Assembly (NCBI RefSeq): GCF_008727715.1
Contig: NZ_CP044218.1
Location: forward strand, 5,667,153 to 5,731,152
Direction: 5' to 3'
Length of the DNA stretch: 64,000 bases
Source: Mesorhizobium terrae
GTDB taxonomy: Bacteria > Pseudomonadota > Alphaproteobacteria > Rhizobiales > Rhizobiaceae
The first letter of the stretch is position 1. The number at the start of each line of letters is the position of its first letter. Below, piece by piece: positions 37,269 through 46,931 of the stretch. The position numbers and the translations under genes are program-made. A model generated the notes under the pieces. That model was not told where the DNA came from. It did no database searches and saw nothing but the letters and a program-made list of their open reading frames with translations.

Positions 37269-39029
37269 TCACCCCTTCGGGGGCTTGGGCTTCGGGGCTT
37301 CCTGCGCGGTCTTGTTCTCGAGCGGCGGCAGGCCCTTAAGCAATTTCTGCTCGACCGAGGCCAGCACGTCGGGCTCCGGCTTCAGGTCGCGCGCGTGGCG
37401 CCACTGGAACGTGGCTTCGAGCTTGCGGCCGACGCGCCAGTAGACGTCGCCCAGATGGTCGTTCAGCACCGGGTCTTCCGGCTTCAGCTGCACGGCGCGT
37501 TCCATTTCGCGCACAGCGTCATCGTAGCGGCCGAGCTTGTAGTAGGCCCAACCTAGCGAATCGACGATGTATCCATCGCTCGGCCGCAGGTCGGCGGCCT
37601 TCTTGATCATATCCAGCGCTTCCTTGAGGTTGGTGCCCATGTCCACCCAGGAATAACCGAGATAGTTCAACACCTGCGGCTGGTTCGGGTAGAGCTCGAG
37701 CGCCTTGCGGAAATTCGGCTCGGCCTTGGGCCATTCCTTGACCCGCTCGTAAGCGATGCCGCGCTGGTAGAAGATATTCCAGTCGGCCTTGGTCGGCTTT
37801 TTCAGCGCCGCGACCGCCCTGTCGTAGAGATCGGCGGCCGAGCGGAAATCCTGCTTGGAGGAATAAACGCCGCCGAGCGCCATATAGCCGCGCATGTCTC
37901 CGGGATTGGCCTCGACCAGCGTCTTCAGCTGCGCGATCGCCTCGTCGTTGCGGCCGAGATCGGCGAGGTTCAGGCCGGTCTGCAGCTCCGACACTTCCTT
38001 CAACGGCGAGGATGCCGGGATGCGACGGTAGAACTCGATGGCGCGGTTGCCGTCCTTGAGCTGCTCGGCCACGGCGGCAAGCTGCACCAGCACGGCGTCG
38101 CCGTCCGGCTTCAACGCCAGCGCGTATTCGAGATAAAGCCGCACGAAGGGCTCGCCGCCGCCACGGTTAAGCGCGGTGGCGAGATCGAGCAAAATCTCGG
38201 ACGCGCCGTCGGCGGGGCCGGCGACAAGCGGTTCGGGTTTGTCGCCCTTGTTGATCTTGTCGCGCAGCGCCGCGATCTCGACCTTGCCGGAACCGAATTC
38301 CTCCGCCTGCTTGAGCACGGACAGCGCCTTTTCCTTGTCGCCCTGGCGGGCCAGGAAGGTGGCGTAAGCCTGGGCGGCGCGCATCCAGGTCTCGGGTGCC
38401 GCGCTGCCGGCGGCGGTGTTGCCTATCGCTTCGGAATAGGCCGCGTCGGCCTTGTCGTTCAGCCCGGCCGCCTCGGCGATCAGCCCACGATGGAACGACT
38501 TGAACAGGCCGAACCATTCAGGTCCTTCCAGCTTGCGCACATAATCGATGGCATCGGCGCCCTGGCCGGCCCCTTGCATCGCCCAGCCGGTCATGACGCC
38601 GGAAATCAGCTTGTCGAGATCGGCACCGAGCGAGAGCTTCAGCCAGTACTGAGCCTTGGCGAAGTCCTTCTTCTTGAAGCTGTCGACCGCCAGCGCCAGA
38701 CGCGAGAAACGCTCGACATCCGGCACTTCCTTCAGTTTGTCGGCATAAGGCAGCGATTCCTCGAAGCGACCCTGCGCGATCAGCGACAACATCAGGCTCT
38801 GCTGCAGCTGCGTGTCCTCGGGCGCGAAGGCCAATGCCTGCTTGTAATAGGCGATGGCGTTGTCGAGATCGTTGTCGTTCTCGGCGATCCTGGCCGAAAG
38901 ATAGGCACCCGAAAACGAATTGATTTCAACGGGATCCGTCGCCTGGCTTGCCAGGCCGGCCTGCGTCTGCGCCACAAGACCAGCGAGAAGGGCCAGGCCC
39001 GAGAGCCAGCGAACACGTCTTTGCCGCAT
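37269..39029 (-). CDS. Exported tetratricopeptide repeat protein
   Basis: The 586-residue protein has a signal peptide (about 1-26, LSGLALLAGLVAQTQAG) and many TPR units from about 40 to 560; clear ones include NDLDNAIAYYKQALAFAPED, KAEPNFRKALELYPNQPQVL and YDDAVREMERAVQLKPEDPV. The C-terminus is lysine/proline-rich. TPR arrays scaffold protein complexes, and rhizobial homologues are exported proteins of unknown role. ATG 39029 has AAAGGA upstream and gives the signal peptide. Monocistronic, with its own terminator. Confidence 0.88.
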   Translation of the reverse strand: MRQRRVRWLSGLALLAGLVAQTQAGLASQATDPVEINSFSGAYLSARIAENDNDLDNAIAYYKQALAFAPEDTQLQQSLMLSLIAQGRFEESLPYADKLKEVPDVERFSRLALAVDSFKKKDFAKAQYWLKLSLGADLDKLISGVMTGWAMQGAGQGADAIDYVRKLEGPEWFGLFKSFHRGLIAEAAGLNDKADAAYSEAIGNTAAGSAAPETWMRAAQAYATFLARQGDKEKALSVLKQAEEFGSGKVEIAALRDKINKGDKPEPLVAGPADGASEILLDLATALNRGGGEPFVRLYLEYALALKPDGDAVLVQLAAVAEQLKDGNRAIEFYRRIPASSPLKEVSELQTGLNLADLGRNDEAIAQLKTLVEANPGDMRGYMALGGVYSSKQDFRSAADLYDRAVAALKKPTKADWNIFYQRGIAYERVKEWPKAEPNFRKALELYPNQPQVLNYLGYSWVDMGTNLKEALDMIKKAADLRPSDGYIVDSLGWAYYKLGRYDDAVREMERAVQLKPEDPVLNDHLGDVYWRVGRKLEATFQWRHARDLKPEPDVLASVEQKLLKGLPPLENKTAQEAPKPKPPKG

Positions 39030-39250
39030 CGTAATCCTTTCTGGCAGGCAATCACCCGCTCCGGCGGGGATCGCCAAAGAATCCATCATTCCGGTCAAGC
39101 ATGGCCTTTTTGGGGTCGCGCATCAATCCGACTCGCGGTCACAATGCGGACATCCCCTTAACAAAGCATGGCGCGGCAGTCCGCTCCGCCGAGGGCGAAC
39201 CCGGGCCCGTCCAGACCGGTGGCCATTGACGCGGCCGGCCGCGTTTCACG

Positions 39251-40273
39251 TCAGTTGACGCGGCTGATGCAGAAATCGATGACGTCTATCAGCGCCGCCT
39301 TCTGCGGCGTCTTTTCCAGCGGCGCCAGCGCGTCGCGGGCGATCTCGCCGAAGTGGCGGGCGCGGCTGATCGTGTCGGAGATCGCGCCATGGCGGGTCAT
39401 CAGGCCAATCGCCTTCTCCAACCCGGCATCGTCGGCGACATTCTCCTCGATGGCGCGTTTCCAGAAGGTGCGCTCGGCCGCCGTGCCGCGCCGATAGGCG
39501 AGGATCACCGGCAGCGTCACCTTGCCCTCGCGGAAGTCGTCGCCGACATTCTTGCCGAGGTCCTTGCTCGAACCGCCATAGTCCAGCGCATCGTCGATGA
39601 GCTGGAAGGCAAGGCCGAGATTCATGCCATAGGAACGCAGCGCCGCGCGGTCGGTACGCGAGGCGCAGGCGATCACCGGGCCAACTTCGGCGGCGGCGGA
39701 GAACAGCGCCGCGGTCTTCGCCTTGATGACCGCGAAATGCTCGTCCTCGGTCGTATCGAGGTTCTTGGCGGCCGCGAGTTGCATCACCTCGCCTTCGGCG
39801 ATGATGGAGGCGGCGGTGGAAAGAATATCGAGTGCGTCCAGCGAACCGACCTCGACCATCATGCGGAAGGCCTGACCGAGCAAAAAGTCGCCTACCAGCA
39901 CGCTCGCCTGGTTGCCCCAGATCATGCGCGCCGTCTTCTTGCCACGCCGCATGCCACTCTCGTCGACCACGTCATCATGGAGCAGCGTGGCTGTATGCAT
40001 GAACTCGACGCTGGTCGCCAGCTTGACGTGGCCATCGCCGGAATAGCCGAACATCTGCGCGGCCGCCAAGGTCAGCATCGGTCGCAACCGCTTGCCGCCC
40101 GAGGAAATCAGGTGATTGGCGATCTCGGGAATCATCTGCACGTCGGAACCGGCCTTGGACAGGATCAACTCGTTGACGCGGCCCATATCAGCGGCCGTCA
40201 GGTCGATCAGATCCTTGATCGATGCGGCTTCCCGCTTCCCGTCTTCGAGATTGAGAACGACACCCACAACCAT
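39251..40273 (-). CDS. Long-chain trans-polyprenyl diphosphate synthase (octa-/decaprenyl)
   Basis: It builds the ubiquinone side chain from IPP. The 340-residue protein has both Asp-rich motifs: LLHDDVVDES (DDVVD 100-104) and LIDDALDY (DDALD 227-231), plus GGKRLRPML at 59-67 for diphosphate binding. Chain length cannot be read from sequence; rhizobia use Q10, so decaprenyl is likely. ATG 40273 is chosen; an upstream in-frame codon adds nine residues. It diverges from the DUF2007 gene. Confidence 0.93.
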   Translation of the reverse strand: MVVGVVLNLEDGKREAASIKDLIDLTAADMGRVNELILSKAGSDVQMIPEIANHLISSGGKRLRPMLTLAAAQMFGYSGDGHVKLATSVEFMHTATLLHDDVVDESGMRRGKKTARMIWGNQASVLVGDFLLGQAFRMMVEVGSLDALDILSTAASIIAEGEVMQLAAAKNLDTTEDEHFAVIKAKTAALFSAAAEVGPVIACASRTDRAALRSYGMNLGLAFQLIDDALDYGGSSKDLGKNVGDDFREGKVTLPVILAYRRGTAAERTFWKRAIEENVADDAGLEKAIGLMTRHGAISDTISRARHFGEIARDALAPLEKTPQKAALIDVIDFCISRVN

Positions 40274-40422
40274 ACTCCCGTCCGCCGCGCGACCGTACAC
40301 TGCCTTGATTTAGACTCTAGCGGCGTGCGCGTATACGGCAAGTGGCGAATTGGCGCGGGCCGCAGGACGGGACGTCCGACGGTGCCGTTTACATCGTTGA
40401 TCCAAACTGCGATTTTGCCGCC

Positions 40423-40647
40423 ATGATCGAGCTCCTGCGCACCAATGATGCTGTCATCATCTCCTTTGTCGAATCGCTGATGCGCGACGCCGGCATCGGT
40501 TTTCTCACCGCCGACCAGAATATGAGCGTGCTCGACGGGTCGATCGGCATCCTGCCGCGCCGTGTCCTGGTCGAGAGCGATCGTATCGACGAAGCGCGGC
40601 GGATCCTGACCGACGCTGGCATCGCCGACGAAATCCGCCGGACATGA
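40423..40647 (+). CDS. DUF2007 domain-containing protein
   Basis: A 74-residue protein, MIELLRTNDAVIISFVESLM through RRVLVESDRIDEARRILTDA, matching the DUF2007 putative signal-transducing fold (PII-like small domain). Function unknown. Its stop overlaps the next ORF's ATG (ATGA), so it is coupled to the methyltransferase gene, an arrangement I recall from other rhizobia. Confidence 0.85.
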   Translation: MIELLRTNDAVIISFVESLMRDAGIGFLTADQNMSVLDGSIGILPRRVLVESDRIDEARRILTDAGIADEIRRT

Positions 40648-41435
40648 CGGCGACGGCGCCCGGCGCGGTTCCCGAGCACACGGTCGATGCCTTCCATCGC
40701 GGCGGCTTCTGGCTGGTGCAGCCGGCCAAGGGCGGACACCGCGCCGGCATGGACGCCATGATGCTGGCAGCAGCCGTCCCGTCCGATTTCTGCGGACAGG
40801 TGGCTGACTTCGGCGCCGGCGCGGGTGCTGCCGGTCTCGCCGTGGTCTCGCGCTGCGAGCGCGCCCGGGCAACGCTTGTCGAACGATCATCTGATATGGC
40901 CGCTTTCGCCGAGGCGTCGCTCGGCCATCCGGCGAACCAGCATCTCAGCGACCGGGTGGAGGTGTTGCGCGCCGACGTGACGCTTGTCGGCAAGGCAAGG
41001 ACCGCCGCCGGGCTGGCCGACAACAAATTCGATTTCGCCATCATGAATCCGCCGTTCAATGCCGGCGAAGACCGCGCAACGCCCGATGCCTTGCGGCGCG
41101 AGGCGCATGTGATGGACGACGGGCTGTTCGAGGCCTGGGTGCGCAGCGCCGCCGCCGTGGTCAAGCCGCGCGGCGGGATCGCGATCATCGCGCGACCCGA
41201 ATCGCTTGTCGCGATCCTCGACGCGCTGGCGGGCCGGTTCGGCAGCGCCCAGATCATACCGGTGCATCCGCGTGCCGATCAGGCCGCGATCCGCATCGTC
41301 CTGCGTGCCTTTCTCGGTTTGCGCGGCAAGCTCGCCTTGCTGCCGCCGCTCGTCCTGCACGACGCGAACCACAAGGGCCTGCTGCCGCGCGCGGACGCCA
41401 TCAGCAACGGAGTGGCCTCGCTTTTCGGAGATTGA
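40644..41435 (+). CDS. tRNA1(Val) (adenine-N6)-methyltransferase-like SAM methyltransferase
   Basis: The 263-residue Rossmann methyltransferase has the SAM loop VADFGAGAGAAGLAV (about 53-67) and the N6-adenine motif IMNPPFNAG (NPPF catalytic), preceded by FDFA. The same layout is found in TrmN6/YfiC, which methylates A37 of tRNA-Val. Nearby DUF2007 and S49 genes do not change the call. It overlaps the preceding gene by four bases. Confidence 0.85.
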   Translation: MTATAPGAVPEHTVDAFHRGGFWLVQPAKGGHRAGMDAMMLAAAVPSDFCGQVADFGAGAGAAGLAVVSRCERARATLVERSSDMAAFAEASLGHPANQHLSDRVEVLRADVTLVGKARTAAGLADNKFDFAIMNPPFNAGEDRATPDALRREAHVMDDGLFEAWVRSAAAVVKPRGGIAIIARPESLVAILDALAGRFGSAQIIPVHPRADQAAIRIVLRAFLGLRGKLALLPPLVLHDANHKGLLPRADAISNGVASLFGD

Positions 41436-41519
41436 ACCGGCTTCGCCATTGCCGTCGCATGGCGAATGCCTACATGCCACAGGCTCAAACCATGGGCTCA
41501 AACTGGAGAACCGCATCCC

Positions 41520-42383
41520 GTGCGTCGCCTTTTAAACCCCATCCTGCCGAAATCCTGGCGCTCCACCGATGTCGTTGTGCCTGTCATCAGGCTGCATGGC
41601 GCGATCATGGCAGGCGGCAGCCAGTTCCGGCCGAGCCTGTCGCTGGCTTCCACCGCGGGCCTGATCGAAAAGGCATTCTCCTTCCCCGGTCCGACCGTGG
41701 CGATCTCGATCAATTCGCCCGGCGGCTCGCCGGTGCAGTCGCGGCTGATCTACAAGCGCATCCGCGACCTGGCGGCCGAGAAGAACAAGCAGGTCCTGGT
41801 CTTCGTCGAGGATATCGCGGCCTCCGGCGGCTACATGATCGCGGTCGCCGGCGACGAGATCATTGCCGACCCCTCCTCCATCGTCGGCTCGATTGGCGTC
41901 ATTTCGGGCACGTTCGGCTTCACCGACCTGATCAAGAAGATCGGCGTCGAGCGCCGCGTGCACACCGCCGGCCGGAACAAGTCTTCCATGGACCCGTTCC
42001 AACCGGAGAAGAAGGAAGACGTCGAGCGGCTGGAAACGCTGATGCTGGAGGTGCACGAGACCTTCATCGATCTCGTCAGGGAACGGCGCGCGGCGAAGCT
42101 GGCGGACGATCCGGACCTGTTCACCGGCCTGTTCTGGTCCGGCAAGAAGGGGCAGGAACTCGGCCTTGTCGATTCCCTCGGCGACATGCGCGGCGTGCTC
42201 AAGCAGCGTTTCGGCCCGAAGACGCAACTCCGGCTGGTCACCCAGCCGCGCGGACTGTTCAGCCGCTTCGGGCTGTTCGGATCGTCGCAGAGCCTCACGG
42301 CTCCCGCCGTGGCCGCGGCAGGCGTCGATGCCCTGTTCGATGCGGCGGAAGAACGCGCATTGTGGAGCCGTTTCGGCCTTTGA
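41520..42383 (+). CDS. S49 family signal-peptide-peptidase-type serine protease
   Basis: The 287-residue protein has the SppA/S49 core: ISINSPGGSPVQSRLIYKRI, the nucleophile Ser in FVEDIAASGGYMIAVAGDEI, SIVGSIGVISGTFGF and the general-base Lys region AGRNKSSMDPFQPEKKED. No clear signal peptide or TM is seen, suggesting a cytosolic or peripheral enzyme. GTG 41520 is preferred because GGAGA lies about 10 bases upstream and the family N-terminus begins there; ATG 41466 is in-frame but has no good ribosome site. Confidence 0.9.
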   Translation: MRRLLNPILPKSWRSTDVVVPVIRLHGAIMAGGSQFRPSLSLASTAGLIEKAFSFPGPTVAISINSPGGSPVQSRLIYKRIRDLAAEKNKQVLVFVEDIAASGGYMIAVAGDEIIADPSSIVGSIGVISGTFGFTDLIKKIGVERRVHTAGRNKSSMDPFQPEKKEDVERLETLMLEVHETFIDLVRERRAAKLADDPDLFTGLFWSGKKGQELGLVDSLGDMRGVLKQRFGPKTQLRLVTQPRGLFSRFGLFGSSQSLTAPAVAAAGVDALFDAAEERALWSRFGL

Positions 42384-42465
42384 AAAGCCACGGGAACGGT
42401 CTACGATAATTTCTTGCCCGACCTGAACCTCCGCGATGGAGGGCCATTGAGGAAGGAGTTTTGAC

Positions 42466-42651
42466 ATGCCGCAGATCGTCTTCTTCATCGTCGTCGGCGT
42501 CGTCGCCTATGTTGGATATCGTTCCTTCATCAAGGAAGCCGAGCGCGTGACCGCCAAGGTGCGGCGCGCCGAGCAGCAACGGGCCAACGGCACGATGGGA
42601 ACCCTGGTGAAGGATCCCAAGACCGGCGAATACCGGCTGGCCAAGGATTGA
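42466..42651 (+). CDS. Small single-span membrane protein
   Basis: A 61-residue protein with one N-terminal membrane helix (IVFFIVVGVVAYVGY, about 4-18) and a basic cytoplasmic tail ending VKDPKTGEYRLAKD. AAGGAG sits upstream of ATG 42466. I know this as a conserved uncharacterised rhizobial protein encoded just before ispE, and it overlaps the ispE start by four bases. Confidence 0.8.
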   Translation: MPQIVFFIVVGVVAYVGYRSFIKEAERVTAKVRRAEQQRANGTMGTLVKDPKTGEYRLAKD

Positions 42652-43574
42652 GCACCGCAGAACTCGACCCCGCAGTTAGAGATGCTGCCGTGGACGCCCG
42701 CCTGGCGCCCGCGAAGATCAATCTTGCACTGCATGTCACCGGCAAGCGAGATGACGGCTATCACGTCATCGAAAGCCTGGCTGTGTTCACCCGTTTCGGC
42801 GACCGCGTCGAGGCGCAAGGCGCGGAGCAGGACCGCTTTGACATCTCCGGTCGGTTTGCCGGCCTGGTGCCGGCCGACGAGACCAATCTGATCCTCAAGG
42901 CGCGCGACGCGCTGCGCGACCATGTCGGCCCGCTGAAGGCACCGGCAGTCGCCATCACCCTTGAAAAAAACCTGCCAGTCGCCTCCGGCGTCGGCGGCGG
43001 TTCCAGCGATGCGGCGGCGACGCTGCGCGCGCTGGCCTCGATCTGGAACCTCGACATCGGCGAAGCGGAACTGGCGCGGATCGGCTTTTCGCTCGGCGCC
43101 GACCTGCCGATGTGCCTCAAGGCGCAGCCATTGCTGGCTCATGGCGCCGGCGAAACTGTCTCGACGGTAGCCGATTTCCCAGCTTTGGGGCTGGTTCTGG
43201 TCAATCCCGGCGTTGCGGTCGGCACAGCCGCAGTTTTCGCAACGCTTGCGCGCCGCGACAATGAAGGTCTGCCGCCGCTGCCCAAGGCAATCGACTTCCA
43301 CAGCTTGCGCGGCTGGCTTGAAATAACACGCAACGACCTTGAACCCGCCGCCGAGGCAATCGCGCCGCTGATCGGCAAGGCAAGGGCGGCATTGCTGAAA
43401 GCCGGGGCAGGTTTTGCCCGCATGTCCGGCTCGGGCGCCACCTGTTTCGGCCTGTTCGAGACCGGCAACGTCGCCAAGCGTGCGGCGGCCACCATCCGAA
43501 CGCGCCACCCAGACTGGTTCGTTGCAGCGACACGCTCAATGGCATCGGAAGGTTCCGCACATGAACACGCCTGA
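42648..43574 (+). CDS. ispE: 4-diphosphocytidyl-2-C-methyl-D-erythritol kinase
   Basis: IspE phosphorylates CDP-ME in the MEP isoprenoid pathway. The 308-residue GHMP kinase has APAKINLALHVTGKRDDGYH (21-40) at the start, the ATP loop PVASGVGGGSSDAAATLRAL (about 110-129) and SGSGATCFGLF near the end. The start shown is a TTG overlapping the preceding stop; a GTG at 42690 is the alternative if coupling is not used. moaB begins within its last codons. Confidence 0.95.
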   Translation: MSTAELDPAVRDAAVDARLAPAKINLALHVTGKRDDGYHVIESLAVFTRFGDRVEAQGAEQDRFDISGRFAGLVPADETNLILKARDALRDHVGPLKAPAVAITLEKNLPVASGVGGGSSDAAATLRALASIWNLDIGEAELARIGFSLGADLPMCLKAQPLLAHGAGETVSTVADFPALGLVLVNPGVAVGTAAVFATLARRDNEGLPPLPKAIDFHSLRGWLEITRNDLEPAAEAIAPLIGKARAALLKAGAGFARMSGSGATCFGLFETGNVAKRAAATIRTRHPDWFVAATRSMASEGSAHEHA

Positions 43575-44118
43575 TCTCGGCCGGCCGTTCATTCCGATCC
43601 GCATCGCAGTGCTGACCGTCTCCGACACACGCAACCTCGCCGACGACAAATCCGGCCAGACACTGGCCGACCGCATTGTCGAAGCCGGGCACGTGCTGGC
43701 GGACCGCGCGATCGTCACCGACGATCGCGACAAGATACGCGACAAGGTTCTGGGCTGGTCGGAGGACCCCACTATCGACGTGGTCATTACCACCGGCGGC
43801 ACCGGCTTCACCGGGCGCGACGTGACGCCGGAGGCGCTGGAGCCGATTTTCGAGAAGCGCATGGACGGCTTCTCGGAAGTCTTCCACCGCATCTCCTACG
43901 ACAAGATCGGCACCTCGACGATCCAGTCCCGGACGACGGCCGGCGTCGTCAACGCCACCTTCGTCTTCGCGCTGCCGGGCTCGCCCGGTGCTTGCAAGGA
44001 TGCCTGGGACGGCATCCTCAAGGCGCAGTTCGACTACCGCCACATGCCGTGCAATTTCGTGGAAATCATGCCCAGGCTGGATGAACACCTGAAGCGCGGC
44101 AGCGGCAAAAGCGCCTGA
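43561..44118 (+). CDS. moaB: Molybdopterin adenylyltransferase-type protein MoaB/Mog
   Basis: The 185-residue MogA/MoaB-fold protein has VLTVSDTRNLADDKSGQTLA (17-36), the cofactor loop VITTGGTGFTGRDVTPEALE (about 74-93) and the terminal ALPGSPGACKDAWDGIL. These are standard MPT-binding elements of enzymes in molybdenum-cofactor assembly. It overlaps ispE by 14 bp, with GGAAGG upstream of ATG 43561. Confidence 0.93.
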   Translation: MNTPDLGRPFIPIRIAVLTVSDTRNLADDKSGQTLADRIVEAGHVLADRAIVTDDRDKIRDKVLGWSEDPTIDVVITTGGTGFTGRDVTPEALEPIFEKRMDGFSEVFHRISYDKIGTSTIQSRTTAGVVNATFVFALPGSPGACKDAWDGILKAQFDYRHMPCNFVEIMPRLDEHLKRGSGKSA

Positions 44119-44121
44119 ACC

Positions 44122-44982
44122 TCAAGGCCGGCGGAAAGCGGTCGGACCGCCATAGAGATAGCCGATGCGGGCGACCGCTTCCTTCAGCCCCTCGCGCGCC
44201 ACGGTCATGGTGTGGCCGTTTGCGTGGATCATCATCTCGGCATCGGTCATGATCGCGACATGGCCTTTCCAGAACACCAGATCGCCGCGCTTCAAGCCGG
44301 AATAGTCCGGCCCGATGTCGAGTAGCTCTCCCAGAGCCGAGACCTGCATATCAGTGTCGCGCAACACATCGCGGCCGGCCATGCGCATGGAAAGCTGCAC
44401 CAGACCCGAGCAGTCGATGCCGAAACCCGAGACACCGCCCCAGAGATAGGGCGTGCCGAGGAACATCTCGGCGACCGAGACATAATCCGGCGCATGATCG
44501 CCGATCGGCAGCAGATGGCCGGCAATCATTGTTTCGCTCGACGCCAGCACAGCGTAACGGGTGCCCCGCGTCTCGGCAGCCCCGGTGACCGCCACGGTCG
44601 ATCCCATCGACAATTGCCCGCTACGCGGGAAGCGCAGGTCCGGCCCCGGATAGACGAAGGTGCGCGGCGCCGAGACGATGTGGGTTGGGGCAGCCTCGCG
44701 ACCGCTGAGTTCCGCCGCCGCGACATAGCCGACATAGCCGTCGCGCTCGCCCTGCACCCAGGCCCAGCCTTCCGCCTCGTCGAAAATCAGCACCTCGTCA
44801 CCGAACAGGAACTGCGTGTCGATGCCGGAATCAGCACGTGGCGCGCGGCGCAGATCGGCGACCGCGACGGAAATGCGGGCCGGTCGGCCGGTAACAAAGC
44901 GTTCCGCCGCCACCTCGCCCTTCAGGCGAATATCGGCAAGATCGGTGCGAAAGGCGTGCAGGCGAGCGTCATGGGCAGTCAA
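44122..44982 (-). CDS. NlpC/P60 family cysteine peptidase with SH3-like domain
   Basis: The 286-residue protein has an SH3-like domain (about 35-105), a second bridging domain (about 105-160) and the NlpC/P60 catalytic domain: GIDCSGLVQLSMRMAG (Cys), KGHVAIMTDAEMMIHANG (His and partner). It should cut peptide stems of peptidoglycan, though no signal peptide is visible. No ATG fits; TTG 44982, 23 bases after the MarR stop, matches the family N-terminus (LHAFRTDLADIRLKG). Cotranscribed with MarR. Confidence 0.87.
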   Translation of the reverse strand: MTAHDARLHAFRTDLADIRLKGEVAAERFVTGRPARISVAVADLRRAPRADSGIDTQFLFGDEVLIFDEAEGWAWVQGERDGYVGYVAAAELSGREAAPTHIVSAPRTFVYPGPDLRFPRSGQLSMGSTVAVTGAAETRGTRYAVLASSETMIAGHLLPIGDHAPDYVSVAEMFLGTPYLWGGVSGFGIDCSGLVQLSMRMAGRDVLRDTDMQVSALGELLDIGPDYSGLKRGDLVFWKGHVAIMTDAEMMIHANGHTMTVAREGLKEAVARIGYLYGGPTAFRRP

Positions 44983-45005
44983 ATCGGTAACTCTGCTGTT
45001 CGGGG

Positions 45006-45356
45006 TCAGATCGGCAATTCATGGGCCTTGGCGATGATATCATCGCCAAGGCGCTCGACATAGAGCGCCCCTTCCACAGTGCGCTTGACCAGGACATTGC
45101 GCTTGTCGAGCTCGTCGCGATGGCGCGAAACGAACTTGAGGGCGCCCATCGTGTCGAGCGCCCGGGTGATGACAGGCTTGGTGACGTCGAGCCGGACCGC
45201 CAGCGCGCGGATCGTATGCGGCGGCGGTTCGAGATAGATGGTGAGCAGGATCGCGAGCTGCCGCGCGGTGAGGTCCGGCGCGTCGTCACGCACCTGAGAC
45301 AGCATGACCTGCTGCCACAGTCGCAAGGCCTGGCTGGGGCGCAGCGAAATCGACAT
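45006..45356 (-). CDS. MarR family transcriptional regulator
   Basis: A short 116-residue winged-helix protein: LTARQLAILLTIYLEPPPHT then IRALAVRLDVTKPVITRALD as the helix-turn-helix, and FVSRHRDELDKRNVLVKRT as the wing. It lacks long dimerisation helices at either end. It may autoregulate the MarR-NlpC/P60 unit; no operator is evident upstream. Confidence 0.85.
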   Translation of the reverse strand: MSISLRPSQALRLWQQVMLSQVRDDAPDLTARQLAILLTIYLEPPPHTIRALAVRLDVTKPVITRALDTMGALKFVSRHRDELDKRNVLVKRTVEGALYVERLGDDIIAKAHELPI

Positions 45357-45450
45357 CCCTCCAGTATGACGGGAAATCGTTTCGCTTCCGTTTCAGTCAA
45401 ACGGCAGGAGTGGCTGCAAATGCCGCCCTTACCCGCCGGGCGCGATACCA

Positions 45451-46809
45451 TCAGCCAAAGCGCCCCGAAATGACCCGTTCCAGCGCGCGGATCGCCTGCG
45501 CCTCGCCGCCGGCTGGCCCGTAGGCACGCTCGGACGGGTTCCAGGCGAAAATATCGAAATGCGCCCAGCTTTGCGCCTTCTCCACGAAGCGCTTGAGGAA
45601 AAGCGCGGCGGTAATCGAACCGGCGAAACTGTCGGGGGTGACGTTGTTGATGTCGGCCACCTTGGAGGCGAGCTTCCCGTCATAGGCCTTCCACAAAGGC
45701 ATGCGCCACAACGGGTCCTCGACCGCAACGGCCGCCGCGGCCAGCTCGCCGGCAAGCGTCTCGTCATCGGTATAGAAAGGCGGCAGATCGGGGCCGAGCG
45801 CCACCCGCGCCGCGCCGGTCAGCGTCGCCATATCGACCAGCAGTTCCGGCTTTTCATCGTCGGCAAGCGCCAGTGCGTCAGCCAGCACAAGGCGGCCCTC
45901 GGCATCGGTATTGCCGATCTCGACGGTGATGCCCTTGCGGCTGGTGAGTACGTCACCCGGCCGGAAGGCGTTGGCGGAGATCGAATTCTCGACGGCCGGA
46001 ATGAGCACGCGCAGCCTGACCTTCAAGCCCGCCGCCATGATCATCGAGGCAAGCCCCAGCACATTGGCCGCGCCGCCCATGTCCTTCTTCATCAGAAGCA
46101 TCGAGGCCGACGGCTTGATGTCGAGACCGCCGGTGTCGAAGCATACCCCTTTGCCGACCAATGTCACTTTTGGCGCATTTTTCAGCCCCCAGGTCAGATC
46201 GATCAGCCGTGGCGCCTCGGCCGAGGCACGGCCGACGGCATGGATCATCGGAAAGTTCTTTTTCAACAAATCGTCGCCCTTGGTCACCGCGACATCGGCC
46301 TTGTGCCGGCGCGCCAGTGTCCGCACGGCCTGTTCCAGCGCTTCCGGGCCCATGTCGCTGGTCGGTGTGTTGACGAGATCCCGGACAAGGTGGACGGCCT
46401 CCACGAGGCTGGCGACGCGCGCCGCGTCCGCGCCCGCAGGCAAGACAAAACGCAGCGCCTTGCCCGGTTTCTTGCCGTAGCGGGTGAACACATAACCGCC
46501 GAGCGCCAGAGCCAGGGCCGCGAGTTCCGGATCGGCCGGAACATCGGCGAAATGCCAATCGCCCTCCGGCAGCGCCTTAGCCAGGGCGCCGAGTTGCAGC
46601 GATCCCTCGCCGTGGCCGAACAGCGCGCCGCTCAGCTCTCCGTCCTTGCCAGGCAGAACCAGCGTCTTGCCCGCCTCGCCCAAAAAACCGTTGGCCTTGG
46701 CCCATGCAAGAGCTTGCGGCGAAAGACCTGCTGTCTCCAGACCGTCCTTGCGAACCAGATGGACGGGCAAGGCCTTGCGCGGTTTCTTTTCGACAAGCTC
46801 GACAGGCAT
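45451..46809 (-). CDS. Leucyl aminopeptidase family protein (M17)
   Basis: The 452-residue two-metal peptidase has the M17 signature NTDAEGRLVLADALALA near residue 318, with GKGVCFDTGGLDIKPSASML and LMKKDMGGAANVLGL supplying Lys and Asp metal ligands and substrate contacts. The N-terminal regulatory domain is about residues 1-150. ATG 46809 is preferred over an upstream TTG. It shares its divergent promoter region with tadD. Confidence 0.94.
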   Translation of the reverse strand: MPVELVEKKPRKALPVHLVRKDGLETAGLSPQALAWAKANGFLGEAGKTLVLPGKDGELSGALFGHGEGSLQLGALAKALPEGDWHFADVPADPELAALALALGGYVFTRYGKKPGKALRFVLPAGADAARVASLVEAVHLVRDLVNTPTSDMGPEALEQAVRTLARRHKADVAVTKGDDLLKKNFPMIHAVGRASAEAPRLIDLTWGLKNAPKVTLVGKGVCFDTGGLDIKPSASMLLMKKDMGGAANVLGLASMIMAAGLKVRLRVLIPAVENSISANAFRPGDVLTSRKGITVEIGNTDAEGRLVLADALALADDEKPELLVDMATLTGAARVALGPDLPPFYTDDETLAGELAAAAVAVEDPLWRMPLWKAYDGKLASKVADINNVTPDSFAGSITAALFLKRFVEKAQSWAHFDIFAWNPSERAYGPAGGEAQAIRALERVISGRFG

Positions 46810-46845
46810 TTTCAACGCTCCAACTACGCCGCAGACTCGGCGCTA

Positions 46846-46860
46846 TTAACGATCCATTAG
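46846..46860. promoter_or_regulatory. CtrA-like box upstream of tadD and the M17 aminopeptidase gene
   Basis: TTAA-N7-TTAG, one mismatch from the CtrA consensus TTAA-N7-TTAA, about 72 bp before the tadD start. A further GTTAAC follows at 46862. Regulator assignment rests on the motif alone. Confidence 0.45.
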
Positions 46861-46931
46861 GGTTAACAGAATATTTCTCGGCTAGGGAAGACGGCCGGCG
46901 AACGGCCCCCGGAAGAATGGAGCCCGCCCCC